DNA of 34,524 nucleotides from Clostridiales bacterium DTU073 (GTDB lineage: Bacteria; Bacillota; Peptococcia; DRI-13; DTU073): the NCBI GenBank assembly GCA_001512665.1, contig LFSF01000031.1:91807-126330 (forward strand). The letters run 5' to 3'. The number at the start of each line of letters is the position of its first letter. The first letter of the stretch is position 1. Shown one piece after another: positions 9,159 through 15,680 of the stretch. The position numbers and the translations under genes were made by a program. The notes under the pieces are model-generated. The model saw nothing but the letters and a program-made list of their open reading frames with translations. It did no database searches and was not told the DNA's origin.

Positions 9159-9199
9159 GTCCCCTTGCCACCTGGCACAACTAGAAGGGATGAAATAAG

Positions 9200-10009
9200 G
9201 TGAAAGACATTAAATTAATAGCAATTGATCTGGATGATACGCTGTTACGTGATGATTTAACTATATCGAAGCGGTCTAAAGAAAATATCAGAAAGGTTAT
9301 TGCTAAAGGGATTACAGTAACTTTGGCCACCGGTAGGATGTTTGCCGCAGCTTTTCCTTATGCTAAGGAATTGGGGCTCAATGTTCCGCTGATCACTTAT
9401 CAGGGTGCGATGGTCAAATGCGTAAATGGTGAATTAATCCATCATAGGCCACTGCCTCTGGATATAGCTCAAGAAGTAGCGGATTATGTACGTGCTCATG
9501 ATTACCATCTCAATGTTTATGTGGATGATGTTTTGTATATGGAGCAGGACTCTCCGGAAGCACGTCATTATGAAACTATAACCAGGGTGTCACCCAATTA
9601 TGTCGAGAGTTTTGACAAGCTTTGGGCGGATCCCACTAAATTGGTGGTTTTAGCTGAGGATTCAAGAATTAAATCTTTAGCTAAAGAATTGGAACCGAGA
9701 TTCGGACATATCTTAAACATAATCCGAACTTTGCCGGGTATGCTCGAGATTACTCATAAAAAGGCTACAAAGAGTAATGCGCTTAAAGCTTTAGCAAAAA
9801 GTTTGGGGTTTGGGCTAGAAAATGTGATGGCTATCGGAGATAGTCCTAATGATATAGAGATGGTTCAAGATGCCGGATTTGGCGTAGCTATGGAAAACAG
9901 TATCCCTCTATTAAAGGAGAAAGCTGATTATATAACTTTGAGTAATAATGACGATGGCGTCGCAGAGGTTCTCGAAAAATTTGTTTTAAACACACAAAAA
10001 GCCTGCTAA
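9200..10009 (+). CDS. Cof-type HAD-IIB family phosphatase
   Basis: A 269-residue hydrolase of the haloacid dehalogenase superfamily, Cof/YbiV-like subfamily IIB. These enzymes dephosphorylate small metabolites such as sugar phosphates or flavin and cofactor precursors. Motif I is DLDDT with nucleophile Asp10 and general acid Asp12. Motif II is the Thr in TLATGR. Motif III is a Lys in the THKKATKSNAL region, and motif IV is GDSPND at 213-218, which binds Mg2+. The start is GTG with a GAAGGG ribosome binding site about 10 bases upstream. It stands alone between the palindrome after uvrC and the Spo0E-like gene. The substrate cannot be predicted; the family assignment is firm. Confidence 0.88.
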   Translation: MKDIKLIAIDLDDTLLRDDLTISKRSKENIRKVIAKGITVTLATGRMFAAAFPYAKELGLNVPLITYQGAMVKCVNGELIHHRPLPLDIAQEVADYVRAHDYHLNVYVDDVLYMEQDSPEARHYETITRVSPNYVESFDKLWADPTKLVVLAEDSRIKSLAKELEPRFGHILNIIRTLPGMLEITHKKATKSNALKALAKSLGFGLENVMAIGDSPNDIEMVQDAGFGVAMENSIPLLKEKADYITLSNNDDGVAEVLEKFVLNTQKAC

Positions 10010-10061
10010 ATTTCCTCAGCTGTCATTTTATTAAAAATTTTACAAAAATCTTCCAAATTAG

Positions 10062-10090
10062 GCAGGAAAATTGAAATGTAAGTCGAATTA
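10062..10090 (+). promoter_or_regulatory. Sigma-H type promoter for the Spo0E-like gene
   Basis: GCAGGAAAA (10062-10070) fits the sigma-H -35 consensus RNAGGAWWW exactly, and GTCGAATTA (10082-10090) fits the -10 consensus RNNGAATWW exactly. The 11-base gap is the same as I recall for the B. subtilis spoVG promoter. The -10 also contains AGTCGAA, one base off a Spo0A core box (TGTCGAA), and TGTCGAT lies on the opposite strand at 10107-10113. Confidence 0.55.
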
Positions 10091-10125
10091 AATATTAGCA
10101 AGAAAATCGACAGGGGGAAAAGAAG

Positions 10126-10299
10126 ATGGCTGTCAATCAAACAGATAGTCTTCGGCAGGAAATCGAAGCATTGAGAAAAGAATTATACGTTTCGGCTATT
10201 AATCATAGCTATTTATTAACCTCGAAGGATATTTATCAGGCCAGTATTAATTTGGATAAGGTTATTGTCAAATATTTGCAGAAAAGATATTGTTGTTAA
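10126..10299 (+). CDS. Spo0E-like aspartyl-phosphate phosphatase
   Basis: This 57-residue ORF starts at ATG with GGGGGA eight bases upstream and ends with its own terminator. The sequence has the two-helix Spo0E layout: a first amphipathic helix (LRQEIEALRKELY, residues 9-21), a turn, then a second helix with S..IYQASINLDKVIVKYL (about 33-51). The latter corresponds to the family signature SQxLDxLIxxY, although the usual Gln-Glu after Ser is replaced here. Known Spo0E-family proteins remove phosphate from Spo0A~P and so delay sporulation. A sigma-H type promoter upstream fits a role in that phosphorelay. The C-terminus ends in two cysteines, KRYCC. The target is inferred from the family. Confidence 0.78.
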   Translation: MAVNQTDSLRQEIEALRKELYVSAINHSYLLTSKDIYQASINLDKVIVKYLQKRYCC

Positions 10300-10321
10300 A
10301 ATGGAGTGAAATTCCATTCCG

Positions 10322-10348
10322 ATACCCCTCTTGAGGGGTATTTTTTTT
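10322..10348 (+). terminator. Terminator of the Spo0E-like gene
   Basis: ATACCCC (10322-10328) pairs with GGGGTAT (10335-10341) around a TCTTGA loop and is followed by a run of eight T (10341-10348). It closes a monocistronic unit. Confidence 0.92.
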
Positions 10349-10384
10349 GTAAAAATGTTGTCAGCGGAAAAATAGTTTAATAAT

Positions 10385-10393
10385 TGGTATAAT
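10385..10393 (+). promoter_or_regulatory. Extended -10 promoter for the PHP gene
   Basis: TGGTATAAT is a perfect extended -10 element 40 bases before the GTG start. A possible -35 (TTGTCA, 10358-10363) is too far upstream at 24 bases to be convincing. Confidence 0.5.
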
Positions 10394-10432
10394 AAAGGTA
10401 GAGTAAAAAATCAATCAGGGTGAAAAAACAAA

Positions 10433-11161
10433 GTGGAATTTTACGGAGATTATCATCTCCATTCTTCTTATAGTGATGGACGCTGTTCGGTGGAAGAAAT
10501 GGTCATGGCTGCTTCTTTAACCGGATTAGCGGAAATGGGGCTGGCTGATCACGGTCCTCGTAATCTTTTTACGGGACTTAAATCTGAGCAGATGTTATTA
10601 GAAATAAAAAAAGAAATTGAACAGCTTCGCCCTCAATATCCGGATTTGCAGATAAAACTTGGTGTGGAGGCTAATATTGTTAGTTTGAACGGTCAGTTGG
10701 ATGTAGGGAAGGAGCTAATTGCAGAATTAGATTTTTTGATTGTCGGCTTACATCCCTATATCTTGCCGGATAGAGTGGTTGACATCCCCTGGATTTTAAG
10801 AAATCAGACGGAAAAAATATTTCCGTCGATAAAAAATCGGGTTAGGAATGAAAATACGAAGGCTTTAGTAGAGACGATATATCGCTATGAGGTAGATATC
10901 ATTAGTCATCCTGGGTTAAAAATGCCCATAGATATAACAGAGGTAGCCAGAGCATGTTTAAAGAGAGATACTTGTTGGGAAATTAACACCGGACATAAAT
11001 TTCCAGGGTTGCAAGAGGTAAGTACTGTGGCGCGACAGGGGGTTAATTTTATCGTGAACAGTGATGCTCATTTTGCGGAAAGTGTTGGGGCTTTAGAATA
11101 TGGCTCCTGGGTTTTGGAAAAAGCCGGTGTTCCTCATGAGCAAATAAAAAATGTTAAGTAA
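10433..11161 (+). CDS. PHP-domain metal-dependent hydrolase
   Basis: A 242-residue single-domain member of the polymerase and histidinol phosphatase (PHP) family, closest in look to YcdX-like and histidinol-phosphatase-type proteins. Metal-binding signatures are visible in order: HLH at residues 8-10 (DYHLHSSYSDG), a DHG (GLADHGPR), a Glu in GVEANIV, a His in VGLHPY, SHPG, and a final NSDAHF near the C-terminus. These fit a trinuclear metal site for phosphoester hydrolysis. The natural substrate is unknown; no histidine biosynthesis genes are nearby, so histidinol phosphate is not supported. The start is GTG with AGGGTG upstream. It precedes rapZ by 72 bases, a gap that holds a 7-bp hairpin and a tandem heptamer. 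Confidence 0.85.
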   Translation: MEFYGDYHLHSSYSDGRCSVEEMVMAASLTGLAEMGLADHGPRNLFTGLKSEQMLLEIKKEIEQLRPQYPDLQIKLGVEANIVSLNGQLDVGKELIAELDFLIVGLHPYILPDRVVDIPWILRNQTEKIFPSIKNRVRNENTKALVETIYRYEVDIISHPGLKMPIDITEVARACLKRDTCWEINTGHKFPGLQEVSTVARQGVNFIVNSDAHFAESVGALEYGSWVLEKAGVPHEQIKNVK

Positions 11162-11173
11162 ACTTGCTGTAGA

Positions 11174-11215
11174 TGATTATTTAAGGATAATCAGATAGAA
11201 TATAGAATATAGAAA
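11174..11215. repeat. Small inverted repeat followed by a tandem heptamer
   Basis: TGATTAT (11174-11180) and ATAATCA (11187-11193) form a perfect 7-bp inverted repeat with a 6-base gap. Immediately after it the heptamer ATAGAAT is repeated (11195-11201, 11202-11208), with a third variant ATAGAAA (11209-11215). The TAGAAT units could serve as -10 elements for rapZ. No proven role. Confidence 0.5.
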
Positions 11216-11233
11216 TAACGGGGGTGTTGAGGG

Positions 11234-12094
11234 GTGCGGTTTTGTATTATTACAGGTTTATCCGGAGCAGGGAAAACTCATACGATTAGATCATTAGAAG
11301 ATTTAGGTTTTTTTTGTGTTGATAATCTTCCACCTGCCCTTTTACCCAGGTTTGCGGAATTGTGTCTTGAAGGGGGAGACATTATTGACCGGGTAGCGAT
11401 CGTTATTGATATTCGTGGTGGTCGCTTTTTTAATGATTTGTTTCAAGCTTTATATGATTTAAAAGAACAAGGCTGTCCTTATGAAATTCTCTTTTTAGAA
11501 GCAACTACGGATGTATTGATTAAAAGGTTTAAGGAAACCAGAAGGCGTCATCCCTTTTCCGGTCGTGGCCCTCTGTTGGAGGAAATACGCTCAGAAAGGG
11601 AGCGGATGGAGGAATTACGGGGTATTGCTAATAAAATCATTGATACTTCGGAGCTTACTCCCCATGAATTAAAGGCGCAAATATCGGATCTTTATGGTCC
11701 TGATAATGACAAGGTAAAAATGCATATTACTGTGATGTCTTTTGGTTATAAGTATGGGATTCCTCTAGACGCAGATTTAGTAGTAGATGTTCGGTTTTTA
11801 CCCAATCCTTATTATGTAGAAGAGTTACGTCCTTTAACCGGTTGTGACCGGCAGGTGGATGAGTATGTGCGTAAGTTTCCGGAAACGGAAGAATTTTTGC
11901 AAAAGTATAATGATATTTTAACCTTTCTCTTACCTAATTATGTTAGCGAGGGTAAGACACATCTGGTTATTGCCATCGGGTGCACAGGGGGACAGCATCG
12001 CTCAGTTGTTTTGGCGAATTGTTTAGGAGAACGGTTAGCTTCTCAGGAATATCGCGTCATAGTCAGACACCGCGATATCTTAAAAAGAGCATGA
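11234..12094 (+). CDS. rapZ: RNase adapter RapZ / YvcJ nucleotide-binding protein
   Basis: A 286-residue RapZ/YvcJ family P-loop protein. In enteric bacteria RapZ guides RNase E to small RNAs in cell-envelope sugar metabolism. In Bacillus, YvcJ binds and hydrolyses nucleotides and affects competence, with no known RNase E partner. The Walker A motif GLSGAGKT spans residues 8-15, and VDNLPP follows near residue 30. The C-terminal domain carries the conserved GCTGGQHRSVV signature. GTG is the start, with a GGGGG-type ribosome binding site just upstream. It begins the rapZ-yvcK-whiA cluster, conserved across Firmicutes and Actinobacteria, and yvcK follows after 13 bases. Confidence 0.94.
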   Translation: MRFCIITGLSGAGKTHTIRSLEDLGFFCVDNLPPALLPRFAELCLEGGDIIDRVAIVIDIRGGRFFNDLFQALYDLKEQGCPYEILFLEATTDVLIKRFKETRRRHPFSGRGPLLEEIRSERERMEELRGIANKIIDTSELTPHELKAQISDLYGPDNDKVKMHITVMSFGYKYGIPLDADLVVDVRFLPNPYYVEELRPLTGCDRQVDEYVRKFPETEEFLQKYNDILTFLLPNYVSEGKTHLVIAIGCTGGQHRSVVLANCLGERLASQEYRVIVRHRDILKRA

Positions 12095-12107
12095 AGGAGA
12101 AGGTTGG

Positions 12108-13202
12108 ATGAAAGTTCCACGTTGGTTATCAAATTTATTCATTCCGGAATATGTGCGGGAACAAATGAAAAATGTTTATCAACGTAAGTCATTAAAAAAG
12201 GGACTCCGGATTGCGGTATTGGGAGGGGGTACCGGACTTTCTGTTCTCTTAAGAGGACTGAAGGAATACACCTCTAATATTACCGCAATTGTCTCTGTTG
12301 CTGATGATGGGGGAAGTTCAGGCAGATTGCGGGGACAATTAGGGATCTTGCCGCCCGGAGATTTGCGCAATTGTTTAGTGGCCTTGGCGGATACGGAACC
12401 GGCTATGGAGAGCCTTTTCAATTATCGCTTTACTACCGGGGAGGGACTTGCCGGTCATAGTCTGGGAAATTTATTGATTGCGGCGATGACTGATTTAACG
12501 GGGAGTTTTGAAACGGCGATCCATGAAGTAGGCGAAGTATTGGCGATCAGGGGGAAGGTAATACCTGCTACTAATACTCTTTTGGTTTTAGGTGCTGAAT
12601 TGGCTGATGGAACCATCATGATGGGGCAATCAGCTATTTCGCGTACAGAAAAGCCAATTAAAAGAGTTTTTCTCGAACCGGCGGATTGTCAGCCGGCACC
12701 GGAGGCACTGGCGGCGATTAGAGAGGCAGATGCGATTGTTATTGGACCAGGAAGCCTTTATACCAGTGTGATTCCGAATTTACTGATCCCTGGTATGGTT
12801 GAAGCAATTAAGAAGGCTCGTGGAGTTAAAATCTATGTTTGCAATGTGATGACCCAGATGGGTGAGACTAAAGACTATACTGCCGGAGATCATTTAGAAG
12901 CCTTATATAATCATTCTGTCCCCGGACTGGTTGATTATATGATTGTGAATACTAAAAAGGTGCCTGCTGCTTATGTGAACAAATATGCTTTAGAAGGAGC
13001 TAAAGTCGTAGAAATAGATAGAGAAAAGTTGGCTTCACAGCAAATTCAGTTAATTCAGGCTCCTATAAGTAAAGAAAATGATTATGTGCGTCATGATTCC
13101 TTAAAATTAGCCTCTTTGATTATTTCTGTAGTGTTTAGAGGGAGGGATCGTAATGTCTTTTTCTACAGAGACCAAAAACGAGCTGGCTCGTATTTTTCCT
13201 GA
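12108..13202 (+). CDS. yvcK: Gluconeogenesis factor YvcK (CofD-like, UDP-sugar binding)
   Basis: A 364-residue member of the YvcK/CofD-like family. In B. subtilis, YvcK is needed for growth on gluconeogenic carbon sources and for cell shape, and it binds UDP-sugars. The core begins with VLGGGTGLSVLL (about residues 38-49) and continues with VSVADDGGSSGRLR and LPPGDLRNCL. GHSLGNLLI and IGPGSLYTS are also typical. An extension of about 35 residues precedes the core. The start ATG has AAGGAGAAGG at good spacing. The C-terminal reading frame runs 50 bases into whiA, ending in the non-conserved tail RDQKRAGSYFS. It is probably translated together with rapZ and whiA. Confidence 0.93.
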   Translation: MKVPRWLSNLFIPEYVREQMKNVYQRKSLKKGLRIAVLGGGTGLSVLLRGLKEYTSNITAIVSVADDGGSSGRLRGQLGILPPGDLRNCLVALADTEPAMESLFNYRFTTGEGLAGHSLGNLLIAAMTDLTGSFETAIHEVGEVLAIRGKVIPATNTLLVLGAELADGTIMMGQSAISRTEKPIKRVFLEPADCQPAPEALAAIREADAIVIGPGSLYTSVIPNLLIPGMVEAIKKARGVKIYVCNVMTQMGETKDYTAGDHLEALYNHSVPGLVDYMIVNTKKVPAAYVNKYALEGAKVVEIDREKLASQQIQLIQAPISKENDYVRHDSLKLASLIISVVFRGRDRNVFFYRDQKRAGSYFS

Positions 13203-14094
13203 GAAACATTGTTGCCGTATAGGAGAATTAGCAGCTTTAACGCGTTTGGACGGAACATTGCATATTGATGAAAATCAACATGTGAGTATGGTTATTACTA
13301 CGGAGAGTTCACCGGTAGCCAGAAAAATCTTCCGTCTGTTTAAAGAGTTGTACCATATAGAACCAAAAATTCACGTGCAAAGAAAGAAGAGGTTTAAAAA
13401 AAATTTTCTCTATAGTGTACGTGTTGGCACTTCTCCGAAGATGATGCGGATTTTAAAGGAATTAGGTGTTTTAGGTGATGATGGAGAAATTCTTCCGGGA
13501 ATTAAGAAAGCACTGATTAAGAAAAAATGTTGTCGTCGCAGTTATTTACGCGGCATATTTTTGGGTTCTGGGTCTATAAATAATCCGGAAGGAAATTATC
13601 ATTTGGAATTAATCACCAATAACAGCTTATTTGCTGAGGAAGTTGTGAAGTTAATGGATCAGTTTCCGGAGTTACAGGCGAAAATTAGCCAGCGTAAAAA
13701 ATCTTATATTGTTTATCTGAAAGAAAGTGAGCAGATTGCTGCTTTTTTAAATATAATAGGGGCACACCGAACTTTGTTGGAATTTGAAAATATTCGTGTG
13801 ATTAAAGATATGCGGAATAAGGTTAATCGTTTGGTAAACTGTGATACGGCTAATTTGAAGAAATCTGTAGAAGCCTCTTTGAGACAGATTAAACAGATTA
13901 AATTAATTGAAGAGAAGATTGGTTTGAATAAGTTACCACCGCGTCTGAGAGAGATAGCACGTTTACGGTTGGAAAACCCCGACAGCAGTCTGAAAGAATT
14001 AGGAGAAATGCTTGATCCTCCTGTGGGAAAATCAGGCGTCAATCATCGCTTAAGAAAAATCGAAGCAATCGCTGAAAAATTATCTCCTAGCTAA
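13153..14094 (+). CDS. whiA: DNA-binding protein WhiA
   Basis: WhiA is a regulator first known from Streptomyces sporulation; in Bacillus it affects cell division and chromosome segregation. This 313-residue product starts with the typical MSFSTETKNELAR. It then has a LAGLIDADG-homing-endonuclease-like region (RGIFLGSGSINNPEGNYHLEL, about residues 133-153, split as RGIFLGSGS and NNPEGNYHLE). It ends with a helix-turn-helix domain (SLKELGEMLDPPVGKSGV then NHRLRKIEAIAE). GGGAGGGATCGTA supplies the ribosome binding site inside the end of yvcK, and the two genes overlap by 50 bases. The nuclease catalytic residues are lost in this family, so it acts by binding DNA. Confidence 0.95.
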   Translation: MSFSTETKNELARIFPEKHCCRIGELAALTRLDGTLHIDENQHVSMVITTESSPVARKIFRLFKELYHIEPKIHVQRKKRFKKNFLYSVRVGTSPKMMRILKELGVLGDDGEILPGIKKALIKKKCCRRSYLRGIFLGSGSINNPEGNYHLELITNNSLFAEEVVKLMDQFPELQAKISQRKKSYIVYLKESEQIAAFLNIIGAHRTLLEFENIRVIKDMRNKVNRLVNCDTANLKKSVEASLRQIKQIKLIEEKIGLNKLPPRLREIARLRLENPDSSLKELGEMLDPPVGKSGVNHRLRKIEAIAEKLSPS

Positions 14095-14146
14095 TCCTAA
14101 CAGAGAAAATTTTTGAAAAAGTACTGTTTTTTTGTCGGTTTTTCTG

Positions 14147-14152
14147 TATAAT
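14147..14152 (+). promoter_or_regulatory. -10 element for the ferredoxin gene
   Basis: TATAAT lies 40 bases before the ferredoxin start, after the stop of whiA. No -35 hexamer at 16-18 bases is convincing, although the region is T-rich. It suggests that the ferredoxin is transcribed separately from whiA. Confidence 0.42.
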
Positions 14153-14192
14153 TGAAGAGTGGTGGAGCATTTGTGGAGTTGGAGGTGAAAAA

Positions 14193-14363
14193 ATGGCTTA
14201 CGTAATTAATGATGACTGCATTTCCTGTGGTGCATGTGAACCTGAATGCCCCAGTGAAGCAATTAGTGAAGGTGATGGCAAATTCGTTATTGACGCTGAC
14301 AAATGTACCGATTGCGGTAATTGTGCAGACGTTTGTCCCGTAGGTGCTCCTACGCAGGAGTAG
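14193..14363 (+). CDS. 2[4Fe-4S] ferredoxin, clostridial type
   Basis: A 56-residue bacterial ferredoxin. Two CxxCxxCxxxCP clusters are complete: Cys9, 12, 15, 19 and Cys38, 41, 44, 48, each set followed by Pro. The length and the MAYVINDDCISCGACEPECP N-terminus are those of the small cytosolic low-potential ferredoxins of anaerobes, which carry electrons for pyruvate:ferredoxin oxidoreductase, hydrogenases and similar enzymes. GGAGGTG (14181-14187) lies six bases before the ATG. It stands alone between a -10 element and a strong terminator, consistent with high, independent expression. Its redox partners are not encoded in this window. Confidence 0.95.
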   Translation: MAYVINDDCISCGACEPECPSEAISEGDGKFVIDADKCTDCGNCADVCPVGAPTQE

Positions 14364-14407
14364 TATTATTGAGCAGATCTTGTTTTTTGGTCGGAAGTAT
14401 GAAGTAT

Positions 14408-14449
14408 AAGGATGTTAACAGAGTGTTCTGTTGACATCCTTTTCTTTTC
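14408..14449 (+). terminator. Terminator of the ferredoxin gene
   Basis: AAGGATGTTAACAGA (14408-14422) pairs with TCTGTTGACATCCTT (14427-14441) with one wobble pair and a 4-base loop, followed by the T-rich tail TTCTTTT. Confidence 0.88.
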
Positions 14450-14523
14450 CCGTAAATTTCTCAAACATTAAGCTATTGTGGCAAAAAATTGATTAAAATT
14501 TCGGTTAATATGTTATTCAAATT

Positions 14524-14532
14524 TGATATAAT
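14524..14532 (+). promoter_or_regulatory. Extended -10 promoter for the acyltransferase-rpoN group
   Basis: TGATATAAT is a perfect extended -10 element 26 bases before the GTG start at 14558. No strong -35 hexamer is seen. Because the next three genes overlap in series, this promoter may also drive rpoN. Confidence 0.5.
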
Positions 14533-14557
14533 ATAAGTAATTGAAAGGTGGTGCCAT

Positions 14558-15112
14558 GTGCGAGAATATAAAATTTACCCGGTTAAAGAGGGTACAAATT
14601 CTTTGCAGTATTGGACTAAATTTTGTTCACCATTAAAAGTGATTAAAAATTTTATAATAATTCAAATCTGCAGGTATTCGCCGTCATTAAAACTTAAAAG
14701 TTTTTTAGCCCGGCATTTTTTAAGAATGCAGATAGGTCAATCTGTTTCTTGGGGTTTGATGGCGATGGTAGATATCTTTTGGCCGGAGAAGATCTCTATC
14801 GGAGATAATTGTATTCTCGGTTATAATTGCACGTTATTGTGTCATGAATTTCTCATCAAGGAATTGCGTGTAGGCAAGATACAAATAGGTGCAGATGTAA
14901 TGATTGGTGCTAATACAACAATCCTTCCCGGGGTTACTATTGGGGATAAAGCTGTGATAGCTGCCGGTTCTTTGGTCAATAGGGATGTTCAGCCCGGGGA
15001 ATTTGTGGGGGGTGTACCTATACGTACGTTGCAAGCAAGGCGGAAAAGCCAGGAGGATGAGAGCCGGGAGGATGAAGATGAAGCATTATCTTCTTTGGAT
15101 AAAGCACTTTAA
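14558..15112 (+). CDS. Left-handed beta-helix (hexapeptide repeat) acyltransferase
   Basis: A 184-residue member of the hexapeptide-repeat O-acetyltransferase family, which acylates sugars or other hydroxyl or amino groups using acyl-CoA. The hexapeptide repeats are clear from about residue 85 to 150: KISIGDNCILGYNC, KIQIGADVMIGANTTIL, PGVTIGDKAVIAAGS and the closing GEFVGGVPIRTL loop typical of the family. A His in LLCHEF is a possible catalytic residue. The first 60 residues are basic and partly hydrophobic. The C-terminus is highly acidic (SQEDESREDEDEAL) because it overlaps the ribosome binding site of the next gene. The start is GTG with AAGGTGG upstream. The substrate is unknown; a cell-envelope polysaccharide is possible. 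Confidence 0.82.
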   Translation: MREYKIYPVKEGTNSLQYWTKFCSPLKVIKNFIIIQICRYSPSLKLKSFLARHFLRMQIGQSVSWGLMAMVDIFWPEKISIGDNCILGYNCTLLCHEFLIKELRVGKIQIGADVMIGANTTILPGVTIGDKAVIAAGSLVNRDVQPGEFVGGVPIRTLQARRKSQEDESREDEDEALSSLDKAL

Positions 15113-15680
15113 CGGTTGGCGACAGTTTTTTTTAGATCCGCGCGTTTTAAAAATTATTTTATTCATAAATATTTTAGGTTCTATTTATGGTTATTATTGG
15201 TACAGAGTTCAGTTACAGTTGACTCCCCTTAGATTTTGGATTTTTATCCCGGATTCTCCGCTTTCCACGACTTTGTTTTCGATAGCAATATTCTTGATTT
15301 TGTGTAAAAGAAAGTTCCCATTTTTATATTTTTTAGCCTTTATTACTGTAATTAAATATGGACTTTGGGCTGTTTTTGTTAATACGCATTTTTGGTTGCT
15401 CTCGGGACAAGTACATTGGGTTGAGTTTATGTTATGGCTGAGTCATTTAGGTATGGCTCTAGAAGGGATTATTTATCTGCGACTTTTTTTACCTTCCCTT
15501 TATGAATGGGGAGTAGTGGGCTTTTGGATGATGTTCAATGATTATGTGGATTACGCTTGGGATTTACATCCTTATCTTTATTTGCAAGCACAGCTTCCTG
15601 TGGTAGAGGTATTTACTTATTGCTTAACTTTTGTCTTGCTATTTATGACGATTATTATTGTTTGGAGGGTTAAATCGTGA
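15078..15680 (+). CDS. DUF1405 family membrane protein (YpjA-like)
   Basis: A 200-residue multi-pass membrane protein resembling Bacillus YpjA (DUF1405). About five or six hydrophobic segments are visible, beginning with VLKIILFINILGSIYGYY and ending with FTYCLTFVLLFMTIIIVW. Conserved aromatic and charged patches such as DPRVL, WYRVQL, PDSPLSTTLF and FNDYVDY are family hallmarks. The function is unknown. The ORF is open from 14985, but ATG 15078 has GGGAGG six bases upstream (15066-15071), while the ATGs at 15057 and 15072 abut their purine-rich sequences. With this start it overlaps the acyltransferase gene by 35 bases. Its stop overlaps the rpoN start by 4 bases, so coupling is likely. Confidence 0.8.
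   Translation: MKHYLLWIKHFNGWRQFFLDPRVLKIILFINILGSIYGYYWYRVQLQLTPLRFWIFIPDSPLSTTLFSIAIFLILCKRKFPFLYFLAFITVIKYGLWAVFVNTHFWLLSGQVHWVEFMLWLSHLGMALEGIIYLRLFLPSLYEWGVVGFWMMFNDYVDYAWDLHPYLYLQAQLPVVEVFTYCLTFVLLFMTIIIVWRVKS

Noticed and set aside
14474-14490. A second sigma-54 site (TGGCAAAAAATTGATT)
   Set aside because: The GC doublet of the -12 element is missing and the spacing is one base short.
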